A stretch of DNA of 64,000 bases from the NCBI RefSeq assembly GCF_001667035.1, contig NZ_LZIR01000074.1, forward strand, positions 29,155-93,154. Direction: 5' to 3'. Below the pieces are notes generated by a model, which ran no database searches, had not been told where the DNA came from, and saw nothing but the letters and a program-made list of their open reading frames with translations. This document shows positions 34,078 through 42,688 of this stretch, piece after piece. Each line of letters opens with the position of its first letter. The stretch's first letter is position 1. The position numbers and the translations under genes are program-made. The DNA is from Mycobacterium sp. 852002-51057_SCH5723018 (lineage in GTDB: Bacteria > Actinomycetota > Actinomycetes > Mycobacteriales > Mycobacteriaceae).

Positions 34078-35373
34078 CTAGATGGCGGCCGAGATCTGCT
34101 TGAGCAGTGCCGGGCCATGATTGTCGGCGATCACCACCGGCTCGCCCTTGTCCCAGTAGCCGTTGACCAGGATCGCGATGCCCAACGGCTCCCGTCCCGG
34201 GCCCGGCGGAGTGAAGCCGATCCAGCACGAGCAGCCGCCCACCGATGTCAGACCGTCCTTCCAAATGATCTGCGGCGAGCCGGGTTCCACCTGCCACGCC
34301 AGGCCCATGTGCGCCGGCCCCCGCTTGGCTTGCCCGCACATGTCCACCGACAGTGGCGCGGGCCGCGTCGTCGAGGCCAGCCCGGTCATCAGGGCCGGCG
34401 GCCCGTTCACCGCCCCGAGGTGCGCCAACAACCAGGTGTGCATGTCGGCGGCCGACGATTTGATATCCGAAGCGGCGCCGGCCGACACCTCGCGGCCGTT
34501 TGGAAAGGCCCGCGGCAGCGGTGCCCCGTCGGGAACGACCGTCACGGTGTCGGGCATGTTCAGCGGCGCGGTGATCTGATCGCGCAGGATTCCCGCATAC
34601 GACGCGCCCGCGCCGGCTCGCCCATACCCGGCGGCGGCGGCGAAACCCAACGTGATGAAGCCAAGGTTGGAATAGGCCCAGCAGCTGCCCGGCTGCGGGC
34701 CGTCGTGAGTCCGCCAGGCATCCATCAGGCGGGGCGGCGCCGTGGACGGGTCCTTGAGAAACAGGCCGATGCCGTCCTCCGGGCCGGTGGAGTCACGAGC
34801 CAGGCCCGAGGTGTGCTGGGCCAGCATCCTGGGGGTGATCCGCTGCATCGTCGGGCTGAGATCGCCGCTGCCGCCGAGGTATCCGCCCAGATACCGGTCC
34901 ATTCCCGCGTCCCAGTCAAAGCAGTCCGGGCGCATCGCCACGCCGTTCGCGAACAGCGCGGCCGTGAAGGTCTTGGTGAGCGACCCGATCCCGAAAACGG
35001 TCCTGGCGGTGGGCGGGGTCTTTTCGGCCACGCTGCCGTACATGTAGTAACGCTCGAATTGGTGGTCGGGGTATGCGAAGGCCACGGCCACTGCGTATTT
35101 CGACCCGGGCGCCTTGGCCCGCAGATTGCCCAGCAGTGTGTGCGCGTGGTCGCCGATGATCCGGTCCAGGTCGCCCTGGGTGAGTCTGATTGGCGGGCGG
35201 CTCTGCGGGACGTGGTTCGGCGTCGGGGCCGCGGAGGCGGCGGATGCGGTGGTGGCGTTCGGTTGGGCGGGCGGCGTCGCCGGCGCACCGCAGCCGGCCA
35301 GGCTTCCCGTGAGGCCGAGCGTCCCCGCTTGCGCGGCGAGCCGCCCGAATTCGCGACGCGAAATGCCGCCCAT
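34078..35373 (-). CDS. Exported beta-lactamase/esterase-family serine hydrolase, probable Tat lipoprotein
   Basis: A 431-residue penicillin-binding-type serine hydrolase with the SxxK nucleophile Ser131-Lys134 (GIGSLTKTF) and WAYSNLGF as the second motif (YxN). The N terminus has a twin-arginine motif SRREFGR (5-11) followed by a lipobox LAGC with Cys28, so it should be exported by Tat and lipid-anchored on the outer face of the membrane. A Pro/Ala/Thr-rich linker (30-60) follows. The ATG at 35373 has AGGAAAGG 7 nt upstream. It may be an esterase, peptidase or beta-lactamase; its link to the catabolic genes is unclear. Confidence 0.86.
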   Translation of the reverse strand: MGGISRREFGRLAAQAGTLGLTGSLAGCGAPATPPAQPNATTASAASAAPTPNHVPQSRPPIRLTQGDLDRIIGDHAHTLLGNLRAKAPGSKYAVAVAFAYPDHQFERYYMYGSVAEKTPPTARTVFGIGSLTKTFTAALFANGVAMRPDCFDWDAGMDRYLGGYLGGSGDLSPTMQRITPRMLAQHTSGLARDSTGPEDGIGLFLKDPSTAPPRLMDAWRTHDGPQPGSCWAYSNLGFITLGFAAAAGYGRAGAGASYAGILRDQITAPLNMPDTVTVVPDGAPLPRAFPNGREVSAGAASDIKSSAADMHTWLLAHLGAVNGPPALMTGLASTTRPAPLSVDMCGQAKRGPAHMGLAWQVEPGSPQIIWKDGLTSVGGCSCWIGFTPPGPGREPLGIAILVNGYWDKGEPVVIADNHGPALLKQISAAI

Positions 35374-35496
35374 CCGACCGCCTTTCCTGCTCGGCTCGCT
35401 GAGCAAACCGCTTACTAGGTGTCAGTGATCCAAAGTTGTCAATCGGTCGCCCATAAGTCAATAACGCTCGCTACACTCCCCGTGGAGGACTACGCA

Positions 35497-36324
35497 ATGA
35501 CGCATAGGACGATCGTCATCACCGGCGCCAGCGACGGCATCGGGGCCGCGGCGGCACGTCGATTATGCCGCGGTGGACAAAATGTCGTGGTGGTCGGGCG
35601 GTCGGAGACCAAGACCGCCGCCGTGGCCGCGGAATTGGACGCCGACTATTTCGTGGCCGACTTCGCCGATCTGTCTCAGGTGCGGGCCCTGGCGGACAAG
35701 ATTCGTTCCGAGTATCCGCGCATCGACGTGTTGGCCAACAACGCCGGCGGCATGTTCACCACGATCCACAACACCGCCGACGGCCACGACGCGACCTTCC
35801 AGGTCAACTACCTGGCGCCGTTCCTGCTCACCAACCATTTGATGGACGTGCTCCTCGACTCGCGCGCCACCGTCGTCAACACGACCAGCTCCTCGCACAA
35901 GCTCCTCCCGAGGGTTCGAATCACCGATCTGGAGAGCACCGCGAATCGCCGGCCTAGCATCGCGTATGCCGTCACCAAATTGGCGATGGTGTTGTTCACC
36001 ATGGAATTACATCGGCGATATCACCCCCTTGGGATATCGGCCGCGACTTTTCACCCCGGCTACGTCAACTCCAACTTTGGTGAGGCCTCGGGATCGCGGT
36101 TTCTCCTTTTCATGAAGCACCACGTACCGATAACGGGCCGGTTCACGTCGACCTCCGACGAAGGTGCTGACCAGCTGGTGTGGCTGGCGTCCAGCACGCC
36201 CGGGGTCGATTGGACGCCCGGGGAGTACTACTCGAAGGGGAAAATCGCCAAGGCCCACCGTGCGGCCTACGATCCCGAACTTGCTCGCGAGCTGTGGGAT
36301 CGCACGTTGGCGAAAATCGTTTGA
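35497..36324 (+). CDS. Short-chain dehydrogenase/reductase (retinol-dehydrogenase-like)
   Basis: A 275-residue SDR with TGASDGIG (9-16), NNAGG (81-85), Ser near 131 and Tyr157/Lys161. The form FQVNYLAPFLLTNHL and the SSSHKL segment are typical of the retinol dehydrogenase/WW-oxidoreductase subgroup. The ATG at 35497 has GTGGAGG about 9 nt upstream. It stands alone between a divergent lipoprotein gene and a 470-bp gap. Confidence 0.87.
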   Translation: MTHRTIVITGASDGIGAAAARRLCRGGQNVVVVGRSETKTAAVAAELDADYFVADFADLSQVRALADKIRSEYPRIDVLANNAGGMFTTIHNTADGHDATFQVNYLAPFLLTNHLMDVLLDSRATVVNTTSSSHKLLPRVRITDLESTANRRPSIAYAVTKLAMVLFTMELHRRYHPLGISAATFHPGYVNSNFGEASGSRFLLFMKHHVPITGRFTSTSDEGADQLVWLASSTPGVDWTPGEYYSKGKIAKAHRAAYDPELARELWDRTLAKIV

Positions 36325-36793
36325 AACGCGGGTATCCATCGGCAGTCGCCGATGGGGCCAAAGTCACCAGAATGCGCCACGCCGGTTCATGCTGCACGAC
36401 AGTAACCCTGTCCCGCAGCATGATTCGCCCATGGACCAGATCAGTCGCTCGACTTCCGATGGTCACCTCAGCAATCGATGAGCACGGCGGAAAGACATAC
36501 GCGAAGGTCGGGTTGCAATGGGGTAGCGCGAATTTTGCTGGAGATAGGCGTGGCGTGTCGTCATGCGGCCGACCGTTTGACTTGCGAAGGCCGCCACGAG
36601 CTAGCGACAGCCAGGGCCCTTTCGGATCTTGCGGATAAAGCGACGGCGCCGCGCCGAATAGGGGCCTGGCAAACGCGGGATACAGCCACCGGGCTTGTGG
36701 ATCTGTGCGGGGACTACCATTGCTGCTCGTGCTAGGTGTTCACCATTCTGCGATTTGCAAAGCAACGTCGAGCGATCGTTTTGGGGCGGCGGC
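36325..36793. other. 469-bp gap without a supported gene
   Basis: Apart from the hairpin at 36388-36422, I see no coding sequence I would defend here. Base composition is less GC-rich than in the flanking genes. A short frame at 36478-36735 lacks homology and GC-codon bias. The promoter of the SDR gene at 36794 must lie in the 3' part. A decayed gene remnant is possible. Confidence 0.6.
36388..36422. terminator. Strong stem-loop, putative terminator or structured RNA
   Basis: Arms CATGCTGC and GCAGCATG pair perfectly, followed inward by a 2x2 internal loop and a second perfect stem GACAG/CTGTC closing a 5-nt loop. It lies 64 bp after the SDR stop at 36324. No U tract follows. Confidence 0.55.
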
Positions 36794-37585
36794 ATGAGCT
36801 CCCCGACCGCCTTGGTGACCGGCGGTGCGTCCGGCATCGGGCTGGAGGTCGTCGGGTTACTGCGCGACGCGGGCCATAAGGTCGTTGCCTGGGACCTGTC
36901 GGGAGCCGATATCGACTGCGACGTCAGCGATCCCGACGCCGTATCGGCGGCGATGGAACAAACCGTGCGCGAGCACGGGGTGCCTACCCGGGTCGTGGCG
37001 TCCGCCGGCATCGGATCGTCGGGTCCGTCGGGGCTGTTGCTGAAACAAGCGCCCGCCGACTGGGAACGGGTGCTGGCGGTGAACCTCACCGGTACGTGGC
37101 TGACCCTGCGCGCGGCCGCGCAGGCCATGGTGGATGCCGAGGTGCAGGGCTCGATCGTGGCGGTCTCCAGCATCAGCGGCACCGTGGCCGATCGCGACAT
37201 GGGCGCCTACTGCGTGTCCAAGGCCGGAATCGACATGTTGGTCAAGGTTGCGGCGGTGGAGTGGGGCAAGTACGGCATCCGGGTCAACGCCGTCGGGCCC
37301 GGGGTGACGCGGACACCGATGCTGCCCAATCCGGAGGCGTGGCCGGGCTGGGTGGACGGCCTGTCGAGGCGGACAGCGCTCGGCCGCCTGGGCGAGGCCA
37401 CGGACGTGGCCGGCGCCATCGTGGGGGTTCTCGAACTGCCTTGGGTGACTGGGCAAGTGGTGCATGCGGATGGCGGACTCGCCCTGCACAGCCCGATCGA
37501 CGCCTACGGCCAGCTGGAGCGGCTGATGCGGTTGAAGAGGCTGCGAGAAATCAAAGCGCAAAGGGAAGCCGCCGAGAAGGATTAG
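36794..37585 (+). CDS. Short-chain dehydrogenase/reductase
   Basis: A 263-residue classical SDR with TGGASGIG (9-16), Ser near 135-136, Tyr149/Lys153, and the C-terminal GQVVHADGGLAL typical of the family. It would catalyse NAD(P)-linked interconversion of a hydroxyl and a keto group. The ATG at 36794 begins the domain. The stop codon (37583-37585) overlaps the stop of the convergent alcohol dehydrogenase gene. Confidence 0.87.
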   Translation: MSSPTALVTGGASGIGLEVVGLLRDAGHKVVAWDLSGADIDCDVSDPDAVSAAMEQTVREHGVPTRVVASAGIGSSGPSGLLLKQAPADWERVLAVNLTGTWLTLRAAAQAMVDAEVQGSIVAVSSISGTVADRDMGAYCVSKAGIDMLVKVAAVEWGKYGIRVNAVGPGVTRTPMLPNPEAWPGWVDGLSRRTALGRLGEATDVAGAIVGVLELPWVTGQVVHADGGLALHSPIDAYGQLERLMRLKRLREIKAQREAAEKD

Positions 37586-38736
37586 ACGCCGAAATCGATG
37601 ATGCCCCTGATGATTTTGCCGCTCAGCAGGTCGTCGTAGGCTTCGTTGATCTCGTCGAGGCGATACCGCCTGGTGATCATCTCGTCGAGCTGGAGCTGTC
37701 CGGTCTGGTAGAGCTTGGCCAGCCGGACGATGTCGGCCTTCGGGTTGCACGAGCCGAAGATCGTGCCGGCTAGCGTCTTGTTCATCAATATGAAGTCCTG
37801 CAGGTCGATCTTGACCGACCGGGTCAGCTGCGAGGTCATGCCGGTGAGCACACACGTCCCGCCCTTGCGGGTCAGCTGCACCGCGTCGCGGACGTCACCG
37901 GCGGTGATCAAGGACGGCGATACCACGACGGCGTCGGCCATCACCCCATACGTCAGATCGCGCACCAGGTCGAGCGCCTCGGCGACCGTGGCGACGCTGT
38001 GCGTCGCACCGAACTGCAGCGCCGATTTCTGTTTGAACTCCACCGGATCGACGGCGATGATCTGCGCGGCGCCGTTGATCCGGGCGCCCTGGATCGCGCC
38101 CGTACCTATCCCGCCGACCCCGATCACCACGACGGTATCCCCGGCACGCATGTTGGACCGGTTGGCCACCGAGCCGTATCCGGTGGGAATGGCGCACGAC
38201 AGCAGCGCGCTCGCCGCCAGCGGCAGGTGCGGGTCGATCTTGACGAGCGAATTCGTCGACACCACAGTATGTTCGGCGAACGCGCCGACCTTGGCGAGGT
38301 GGCCCAGATTCCGGCCGTCGGCGGTGTGGTGGCGGAACGTGCCGTCGGTGGGCATCCCGGGGATCATGGTGCCGACGCCGACGTCACAGAGGTATTCGAT
38401 TCCGCTTGCGCACCAGCGGCATTGGCCGCACACCGCGACGAACGACATCACGACGTGGTCGCCCGGCGCGAAATCGGTGACGCCGTCGGCGACCTCGCGC
38501 ACGATGCCGGCGCCCTCGTGGCCACCGACCGTCGGGAACATGGTTGGCAGCCCGAGGGACCGCATCACCTCGTTGGGCGCCGACATGTCGCCTTTGAGGA
38601 TGTGGTCGTCGGAGTGGCATAGCCCCGCGGCGCCCATCTGGACCAAGACTTCCCCGGCGCGGGGCGGGTCCAGCTCGAATTCCTCGACAGACCAAAGGCC
38701 GCCGACGTCGTGCAGGATCGCGGCGCGACTTCTCAT
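37582..38736 (-). CDS. Zinc-dependent alcohol dehydrogenase, NDMA-dependent (mycofactocin-associated) type
   Basis: A 384-residue medium-chain alcohol dehydrogenase with catalytic-zinc residues Cys40 and His73 (GHEGAG), a four-cysteine structural zinc lobe (Cys103, 106, 109, 117) and a nucleotide-binding GVGGIGTGAIQGA. The pattern resembles mycobacterial nicotinoprotein ADHs (AdhD-like) that hold NAD tightly and pass electrons to mycofactocin; this is recognition from family knowledge. The ATG at 38736 overlaps the P450 stop by 4 nt, so it probably oxidises the alcohol made by that P450. Confidence 0.88.
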   Translation of the reverse strand: MRSRAAILHDVGGLWSVEEFELDPPRAGEVLVQMGAAGLCHSDDHILKGDMSAPNEVMRSLGLPTMFPTVGGHEGAGIVREVADGVTDFAPGDHVVMSFVAVCGQCRWCASGIEYLCDVGVGTMIPGMPTDGTFRHHTADGRNLGHLAKVGAFAEHTVVSTNSLVKIDPHLPLAASALLSCAIPTGYGSVANRSNMRAGDTVVVIGVGGIGTGAIQGARINGAAQIIAVDPVEFKQKSALQFGATHSVATVAEALDLVRDLTYGVMADAVVVSPSLITAGDVRDAVQLTRKGGTCVLTGMTSQLTRSVKIDLQDFILMNKTLAGTIFGSCNPKADIVRLAKLYQTGQLQLDEMITRRYRLDEINEAYDDLLSGKIIRGIIDFGV

Positions 38737-39968
38737 GCGGCCGGGGTGAACGTGACCGGTAGCTTGTTGGGTGACCGGAAGGTGAGCCCGACGATCTTCG
38801 ATTCCTCGCCGGTTCCGTCGTCGGGAACGAAGGCCAAGTCCTTGACCCGGTCGAACAGGCTGTTCAGCATGACCCGCGTCTCCAGCCGGGCCAGGTGCAT
38901 GCCGAGGCACATGTGGATGCCGCCGGCGAACGCGATGTGGGCCTGCCGGGGCCGGCGGACGTCAAAGACGTTGGGATTTGTCCAGCGGCTTTCGTCGCGG
39001 TTCGCCGAGCCCATACACATGTCGATCTGCGCGCCGGCCGGGATTGTCTTGCCGCCGATTTCGACCTCCCGGGTGGTGGAGCGCGTGACCATGGTCAACG
39101 GGGTTTCGAACCGCAGGCCCTCTTCGATCGCGCTGGGGATCAGTGCGCGGTCGCGATAGACCAAGTCCAGCTGCTCGGGGTGGGTCAGCAGCAGGTACAG
39201 CAGATTGCCCGACGAGCGATAGGTGGTCTCCAGCCCGGCGGGCAGCAGCAGGCGCAAGAACGCGATGATGGCCTCGTCGGTGAGCTTCTCACCGTCGATC
39301 TCGGCGGCAACCAGGTCGCCGATGATGTCGTTGGTGATCTTGCGGCGCCGCTGCTCGACCTGTTCGAGGAAGTAGCCCTGCAACTCCGCCGCCGCGCTCA
39401 GCCCGGCCGCGATGTCGGTCGGGATCGAGATGAGGTCCAGCGACAACCGCCGGAAGAAGTCGAGATCTTCAGGCGGGAGACCGAGCAGCTTGGAGATGAT
39501 CCGGGTCGGAAACTCGAAGGTCACCGCCTGCACCAGGTCGGCGTGGCCGTGGTTTTTGATCTCGTCGACCAGCTGATCGCAGACCGGCCCGATGACCGAC
39601 GGCTCCCAGCGTTCCAGCGCGGTGGTCCGGAAGGCCTTGGCCACCAGGTTGCGGTGATCGTGGTGTTCCTTGCCGCCCATGGCCAGGATGGTGTGGCCCA
39701 TCACCAGGCCGATGGTCTTGTCGTAGTTGGCCGAAGTGAAGGTCCGGTCGTCGCGGAAGGCCTGAAAGACGCCGTCGTAGCCGAACAACACCCACTCGTC
39801 TTCCGGGCGCAGTTCCTCCGGCATTTGCGAGTGATCCGCCAGGGTCCCGTGCCATACCGGATCGGTGCGCCGCATGTATTCGAAGAAGGGGTAGGGGCTG
39901 GTTTCACCGGTGACGTCGAGCGTGACGGGCTGTCCACTGGGGTCGAGGTGGTCGGTGTTGAGCGTCAT
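38733..39968 (-). CDS. Cytochrome P450
   Basis: A 411-residue P450 with I-helix AGLETT, ExxR in EEGLRFETP, and haem loop FAGGIHMCLG with Cys354. It shares long stretches with the P450 at 21410-22606 (for example the I-helix region and NRDE.RW), so the two are paralogues and may accept related substrates. It is followed by an alcohol dehydrogenase gene in the same operon. The ATG at 39968 is preceded by AGGAGTAGC. The divergent region to the Rieske ferredoxin gene carries a palindromic operator. Confidence 0.92.
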   Translation of the reverse strand: MTLNTDHLDPSGQPVTLDVTGETSPYPFFEYMRRTDPVWHGTLADHSQMPEELRPEDEWVLFGYDGVFQAFRDDRTFTSANYDKTIGLVMGHTILAMGGKEHHDHRNLVAKAFRTTALERWEPSVIGPVCDQLVDEIKNHGHADLVQAVTFEFPTRIISKLLGLPPEDLDFFRRLSLDLISIPTDIAAGLSAAAELQGYFLEQVEQRRRKITNDIIGDLVAAEIDGEKLTDEAIIAFLRLLLPAGLETTYRSSGNLLYLLLTHPEQLDLVYRDRALIPSAIEEGLRFETPLTMVTRSTTREVEIGGKTIPAGAQIDMCMGSANRDESRWTNPNVFDVRRPRQAHIAFAGGIHMCLGMHLARLETRVMLNSLFDRVKDLAFVPDDGTGEESKIVGLTFRSPNKLPVTFTPAA

Positions 39969-40018
39969 CAGCGCTACTCCTGAGCAGCGGTATCGGGGGC
40001 ATGGGCGGTTGGAATGTC

Positions 40019-40038
40019 GCTATCATAGTATAAATAGC
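40019..40038. promoter_or_regulatory. AT-rich promoter-like inverted repeat
   Basis: GCTAT and ATAGC frame an AT-rich 10-nt centre; the right half TATAAATAGC recurs at 63280-63289. It sits 51 bp upstream of the P450 start (39968) and could hold a -10 element for either direction. A regulator site is possible but not demonstrated. Confidence 0.35.
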
Positions 40039-40064
40039 AACGAAGCCCAACGGGTTGTGGTGGT

Positions 40065-40083
40065 TACCGTAACCGATTCAGTA
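40065..40083. promoter_or_regulatory. Putative operator, recurring 19-bp palindrome (copy 7)
   Basis: TACCGTAA-CCG-ATTCAGTA, 13 of 16 arm matches. It is in the divergent region between the P450 (39968) and Rieske ferredoxin genes. Its last base is the first base of a potential ATG at 40083, which argues for a later translation start. Confidence 0.6.
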
Positions 40084-40118
40084 TGGGTAGCGCGGTAGGT
40101 AGAGGCGGTGATTTTCGG

Positions 40119-40478
40119 GTGCCCCAGCGGCGATTCGTGTGCTCCCTCGATGAGCTTCCACCCGGCGGCATGAAGCTCGTCGACGTCGGCAAGTTCGGCG
40201 TCGGCGTGTACAACGTGCACGGCGAGCTGTACGCGATCGTGAACTACTGTTCGCACGAAGGCGCGCCACTGTGCCTGGGCCTGATCGGCGGCACCAACGA
40301 ACCGGCGCCCGAAGCGCCCGACGGCATACGCCGGGTCCGCGACGGCCAGATCGTCCGATGCCCTTGGCACAACTGGGAATTCGACGTCACCACGGGTCAA
40401 AACGTGGCCGATCCGCAGCGCCGTGTCCGCACCTACCCGGTCGATGTCACCGATGGGCGGGTGTATCTCACAGCATGA
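40119..40478 (+). CDS. Rieske [2Fe-2S] ferredoxin-like protein
   Basis: A 119-residue soluble Rieske protein with Cys44-x-His46 (NYCSHEG) and Cys81-x2-His84 (RCPWHNW) ligating the [2Fe-2S] cluster. It lacks a catalytic domain, so it is an electron carrier or small oxygenase component. I prefer the GTG at 40119 because homologous proteins begin near RRFVCSLDELPPGG and because the ATG at 40083 overlaps the palindromic operator; if 40083 is used there are 12 more residues. It overlaps the amidohydrolase start by 4 nt. Confidence 0.82.
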   Translation: MPQRRFVCSLDELPPGGMKLVDVGKFGVGVYNVHGELYAIVNYCSHEGAPLCLGLIGGTNEPAPEAPDGIRRVRDGQIVRCPWHNWEFDVTTGQNVADPQRRVRTYPVDVTDGRVYLTA

Positions 40479-41524
40479 GCCCACCAATCATTGATGCCAA
40501 TGTCCAACCGCACTTCCGGTACAACGCCGAGATTCGGCGATACCTCCCGGCCGCCCACAAGCTGCGGTCGATCCCCGACGTCGAGCAGCAGTGGTACCAG
40601 GCGCCCGGCGGCGACTACCGCCAAGACCTCTACGGCGAGCACTACCCGGGGTCGGATCCCGAGACCGTCGGCCGCCACCTTTTCGAAGACATGGGAGTGG
40701 ACTATGCGGTGCTGAACCCGCTGACCCGCGGCAACATCGCCGATTACCTGCTCAACAGCAGGATCTGCGCCGCGGTCAACGACTGGCTGCTGGATCGCTG
40801 GCTGGAACCAGACACCACCAACCGTTTTCGAGGCACCATCCGGGTCAACCCCGAAGACCCCAAAGGCGCGGTCGCCGAGATCGAGCGCCTCGCCGGTCAC
40901 CCCAAGCTGGTGCAGGTGGGCGTTCCGATGCAGTCACGTGAGCCGTACGGCAAGCCGGTGTTCGAGCCCATCTGGGAGGCCGCGGCCGCGCACGGACTGC
41001 CGGTGGCGGTGCACATCAACGGCGGCAACGGCGTCGACCATCCCCCCACGTTCGCCGGCCACGCGGACACCTACCCCGGATACGCCGGGTTCATGCCGCT
41101 GAACTACTTCGTGCACCTGGCCACCCTCATCGTCGAGGGCGTATTCGGCCGCCACCCCGGCGTGACCTTCGTCTTCGCCGACGGCGGCTACGACATCCTC
41201 ACCCCGCTGATATGGCGGCTCGATACCTTCTGGCTGTCGATGCGAGACCAGACCCCGTGGGTGGACCGCTATCCCAGTGAGTACCTGCCCGGCCACGTCC
41301 GGTTCTGCTCGTCGGCGTTCGACGGGCCGCTGGAAACCGAGAAGACCAAGCGCTGGATGGACTTCACCGGGAAGGACGATCTGTTGATGTACGGGTCGAG
41401 CTATCCGCACTGGTCCACAACGTCGCCGCAATCGGCGACCGAGGGCATGGACACCACACAACGCGAGAAGGTGTTGTGGCGAAACGCCAGTGAGCTTTAC
41501 GGGCTTAAGGAGGCCGTGTCATGA
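40475..41524 (+). CDS. Amidohydrolase-2 family protein
   Basis: A 349-residue member of the amidohydrolase-related TIM-barrel family (ACMSD-like). The N-terminal metal motif is divergent (IIDANVQPHF), the middle has LPVAVHING and FVFADGGYD, and the C-terminal strand is LLMYGSSYPHWS where Ser replaces the usual Asp. It is coupled by ATGA overlaps to the Rieske ferredoxin before and the second amidohydrolase after, which it resembles. The two may form one enzyme or act in sequence. The reaction is unknown; loss of some metal ligands is notable. Confidence 0.8.
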   Translation: MSPPIIDANVQPHFRYNAEIRRYLPAAHKLRSIPDVEQQWYQAPGGDYRQDLYGEHYPGSDPETVGRHLFEDMGVDYAVLNPLTRGNIADYLLNSRICAAVNDWLLDRWLEPDTTNRFRGTIRVNPEDPKGAVAEIERLAGHPKLVQVGVPMQSREPYGKPVFEPIWEAAAAHGLPVAVHINGGNGVDHPPTFAGHADTYPGYAGFMPLNYFVHLATLIVEGVFGRHPGVTFVFADGGYDILTPLIWRLDTFWLSMRDQTPWVDRYPSEYLPGHVRFCSSAFDGPLETEKTKRWMDFTGKDDLLMYGSSYPHWSTTSPQSATEGMDTTQREKVLWRNASELYGLKEAVS

Positions 41525-42663
41525 CGACGACGGAACAACTCGACCCGCAGACGGCGCAAGAAATCGCGGTCACCGTCGTCGACACCGACGTGCACCCGCT
41601 GCCGGTCTCGGCCGACGTGCTGAAGTCCTACGCGCCCGCCGAATGGGTGGACAAGATCTGGCCGACCGGAAATGCCGTCAGCCCGGTGCCGCACTTCTAC
41701 GACACCCCGGACTCGTACAAGACGATGTCGTTGCGCATGGACGCCGCCCCGCCCGACGGGGGAGTGGCCGGCAGCGACCCCGACTTTGCCGCCAAGCAGT
41801 TGCTGCTCGACGCGGGCGTCAGCATCGCGACGCTGGAGCCGATGTGCGACGCCCAGTTGCCGCAGGCCGAACACGTGCTGAAGTCGACCCATAACGACTG
41901 GCTCGCCGACGTCTGGCTGGGCAAGCACAACTGGCACGGCCGGTGGCGCGGGTCGATCAGCGTGAGCGCGCAGACGCCGGAGCTGGCCGCGCGCGAAGTG
42001 GAGCGGTGGGCCGGGCACCCCTTCATGGCCCAAGTGCTGATGACGCCGCAGACACGTGGAATCCCTTTCGGCAACCCGCATTTCGACCCGCTCTACGAGG
42101 CCGCCTCGCGCAACGGGCTCCCGGTGGCCACGCACCTGATGGGTCAGACGCCGTTCGAATTGATACCGCTGTACCCGGTGGGCAACCCCGCGCACTGGCA
42201 CGACTTCTTCGCATCCTGGCCGCTGCTCTACGTCTCACACCTGATGAGCCTGGTGTTCGACGGCGCGTTCGATCGCCATCCCGACCTGCGGGTGGTTTTC
42301 GTCGAGGGCGGCTTCACCTGGGCGACGCCGGTGATGTCGCGGATGGACCGGATCTGGGAGGCCCGCCGCGGCGACCTGCCGCACGTGCGTCGCCGCCCGT
42401 CGGACTATGTGCGCGAACACGTCCGGTTCACCACCCAGCCGCTGGAAGACGTCGACACCGTCCAGTTCCGCGAGTACCTCGAGATGATGGACCTCGGCGA
42501 CAATCTCATGTTCTCGACGGACTACCCGCACTGGAGTTACGACGCTCCGACCTACGCCATCAACCGGTTCCCCGCCGATCAGCGCGAGCGGATCATGCGC
42601 AGCAACGCGACGGCGCTGTACGGTTTGCCATCGACCGTCAAGGCCCTCCCCGGAGAACAGTGA
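41521..42663 (+). CDS. Amidohydrolase-2 family protein
   Basis: A 380-residue amidohydrolase-related protein with TVVDTDVHPLP (DxDxH metal motif), GLPVATHLMGQ, FVEGGFTW and the C-terminal LMFSTDYPHWSYD with the conserved Asp. It keeps more metal ligands than its neighbour at 40475. Enzymes of this family decarboxylate or hydrolyse cyclic and aromatic acids. It overlaps the upstream gene by 4 nt and is followed after 25 nt by a degenerate esterase gene. Confidence 0.82.
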   Translation: MTTTEQLDPQTAQEIAVTVVDTDVHPLPVSADVLKSYAPAEWVDKIWPTGNAVSPVPHFYDTPDSYKTMSLRMDAAPPDGGVAGSDPDFAAKQLLLDAGVSIATLEPMCDAQLPQAEHVLKSTHNDWLADVWLGKHNWHGRWRGSISVSAQTPELAAREVERWAGHPFMAQVLMTPQTRGIPFGNPHFDPLYEAASRNGLPVATHLMGQTPFELIPLYPVGNPAHWHDFFASWPLLYVSHLMSLVFDGAFDRHPDLRVVFVEGGFTWATPVMSRMDRIWEARRGDLPHVRRRPSDYVREHVRFTTQPLEDVDTVQFREYLEMMDLGDNLMFSTDYPHWSYDAPTYAINRFPADQRERIMRSNATALYGLPSTVKALPGEQ

Positions 42664-42688
42664 CGCGGGTGGCTGACCTGGAGAGCGC

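Noticed and set aside
35411..35430. Possible operator near TTACTAGGTGTCAGTGA upstream of the SDR gene at 35497
   Set aside because: The arms do not fit the 8-3-8 pattern and symmetry is poor.
36478..36735. An 85-codon frame in the 36.3-36.8 kb gap
   Set aside because: It has no recognisable domain, no clear ribosome-binding site, and many Cys/Arg residues typical of chance translation. It could be a remnant but cannot be supported.
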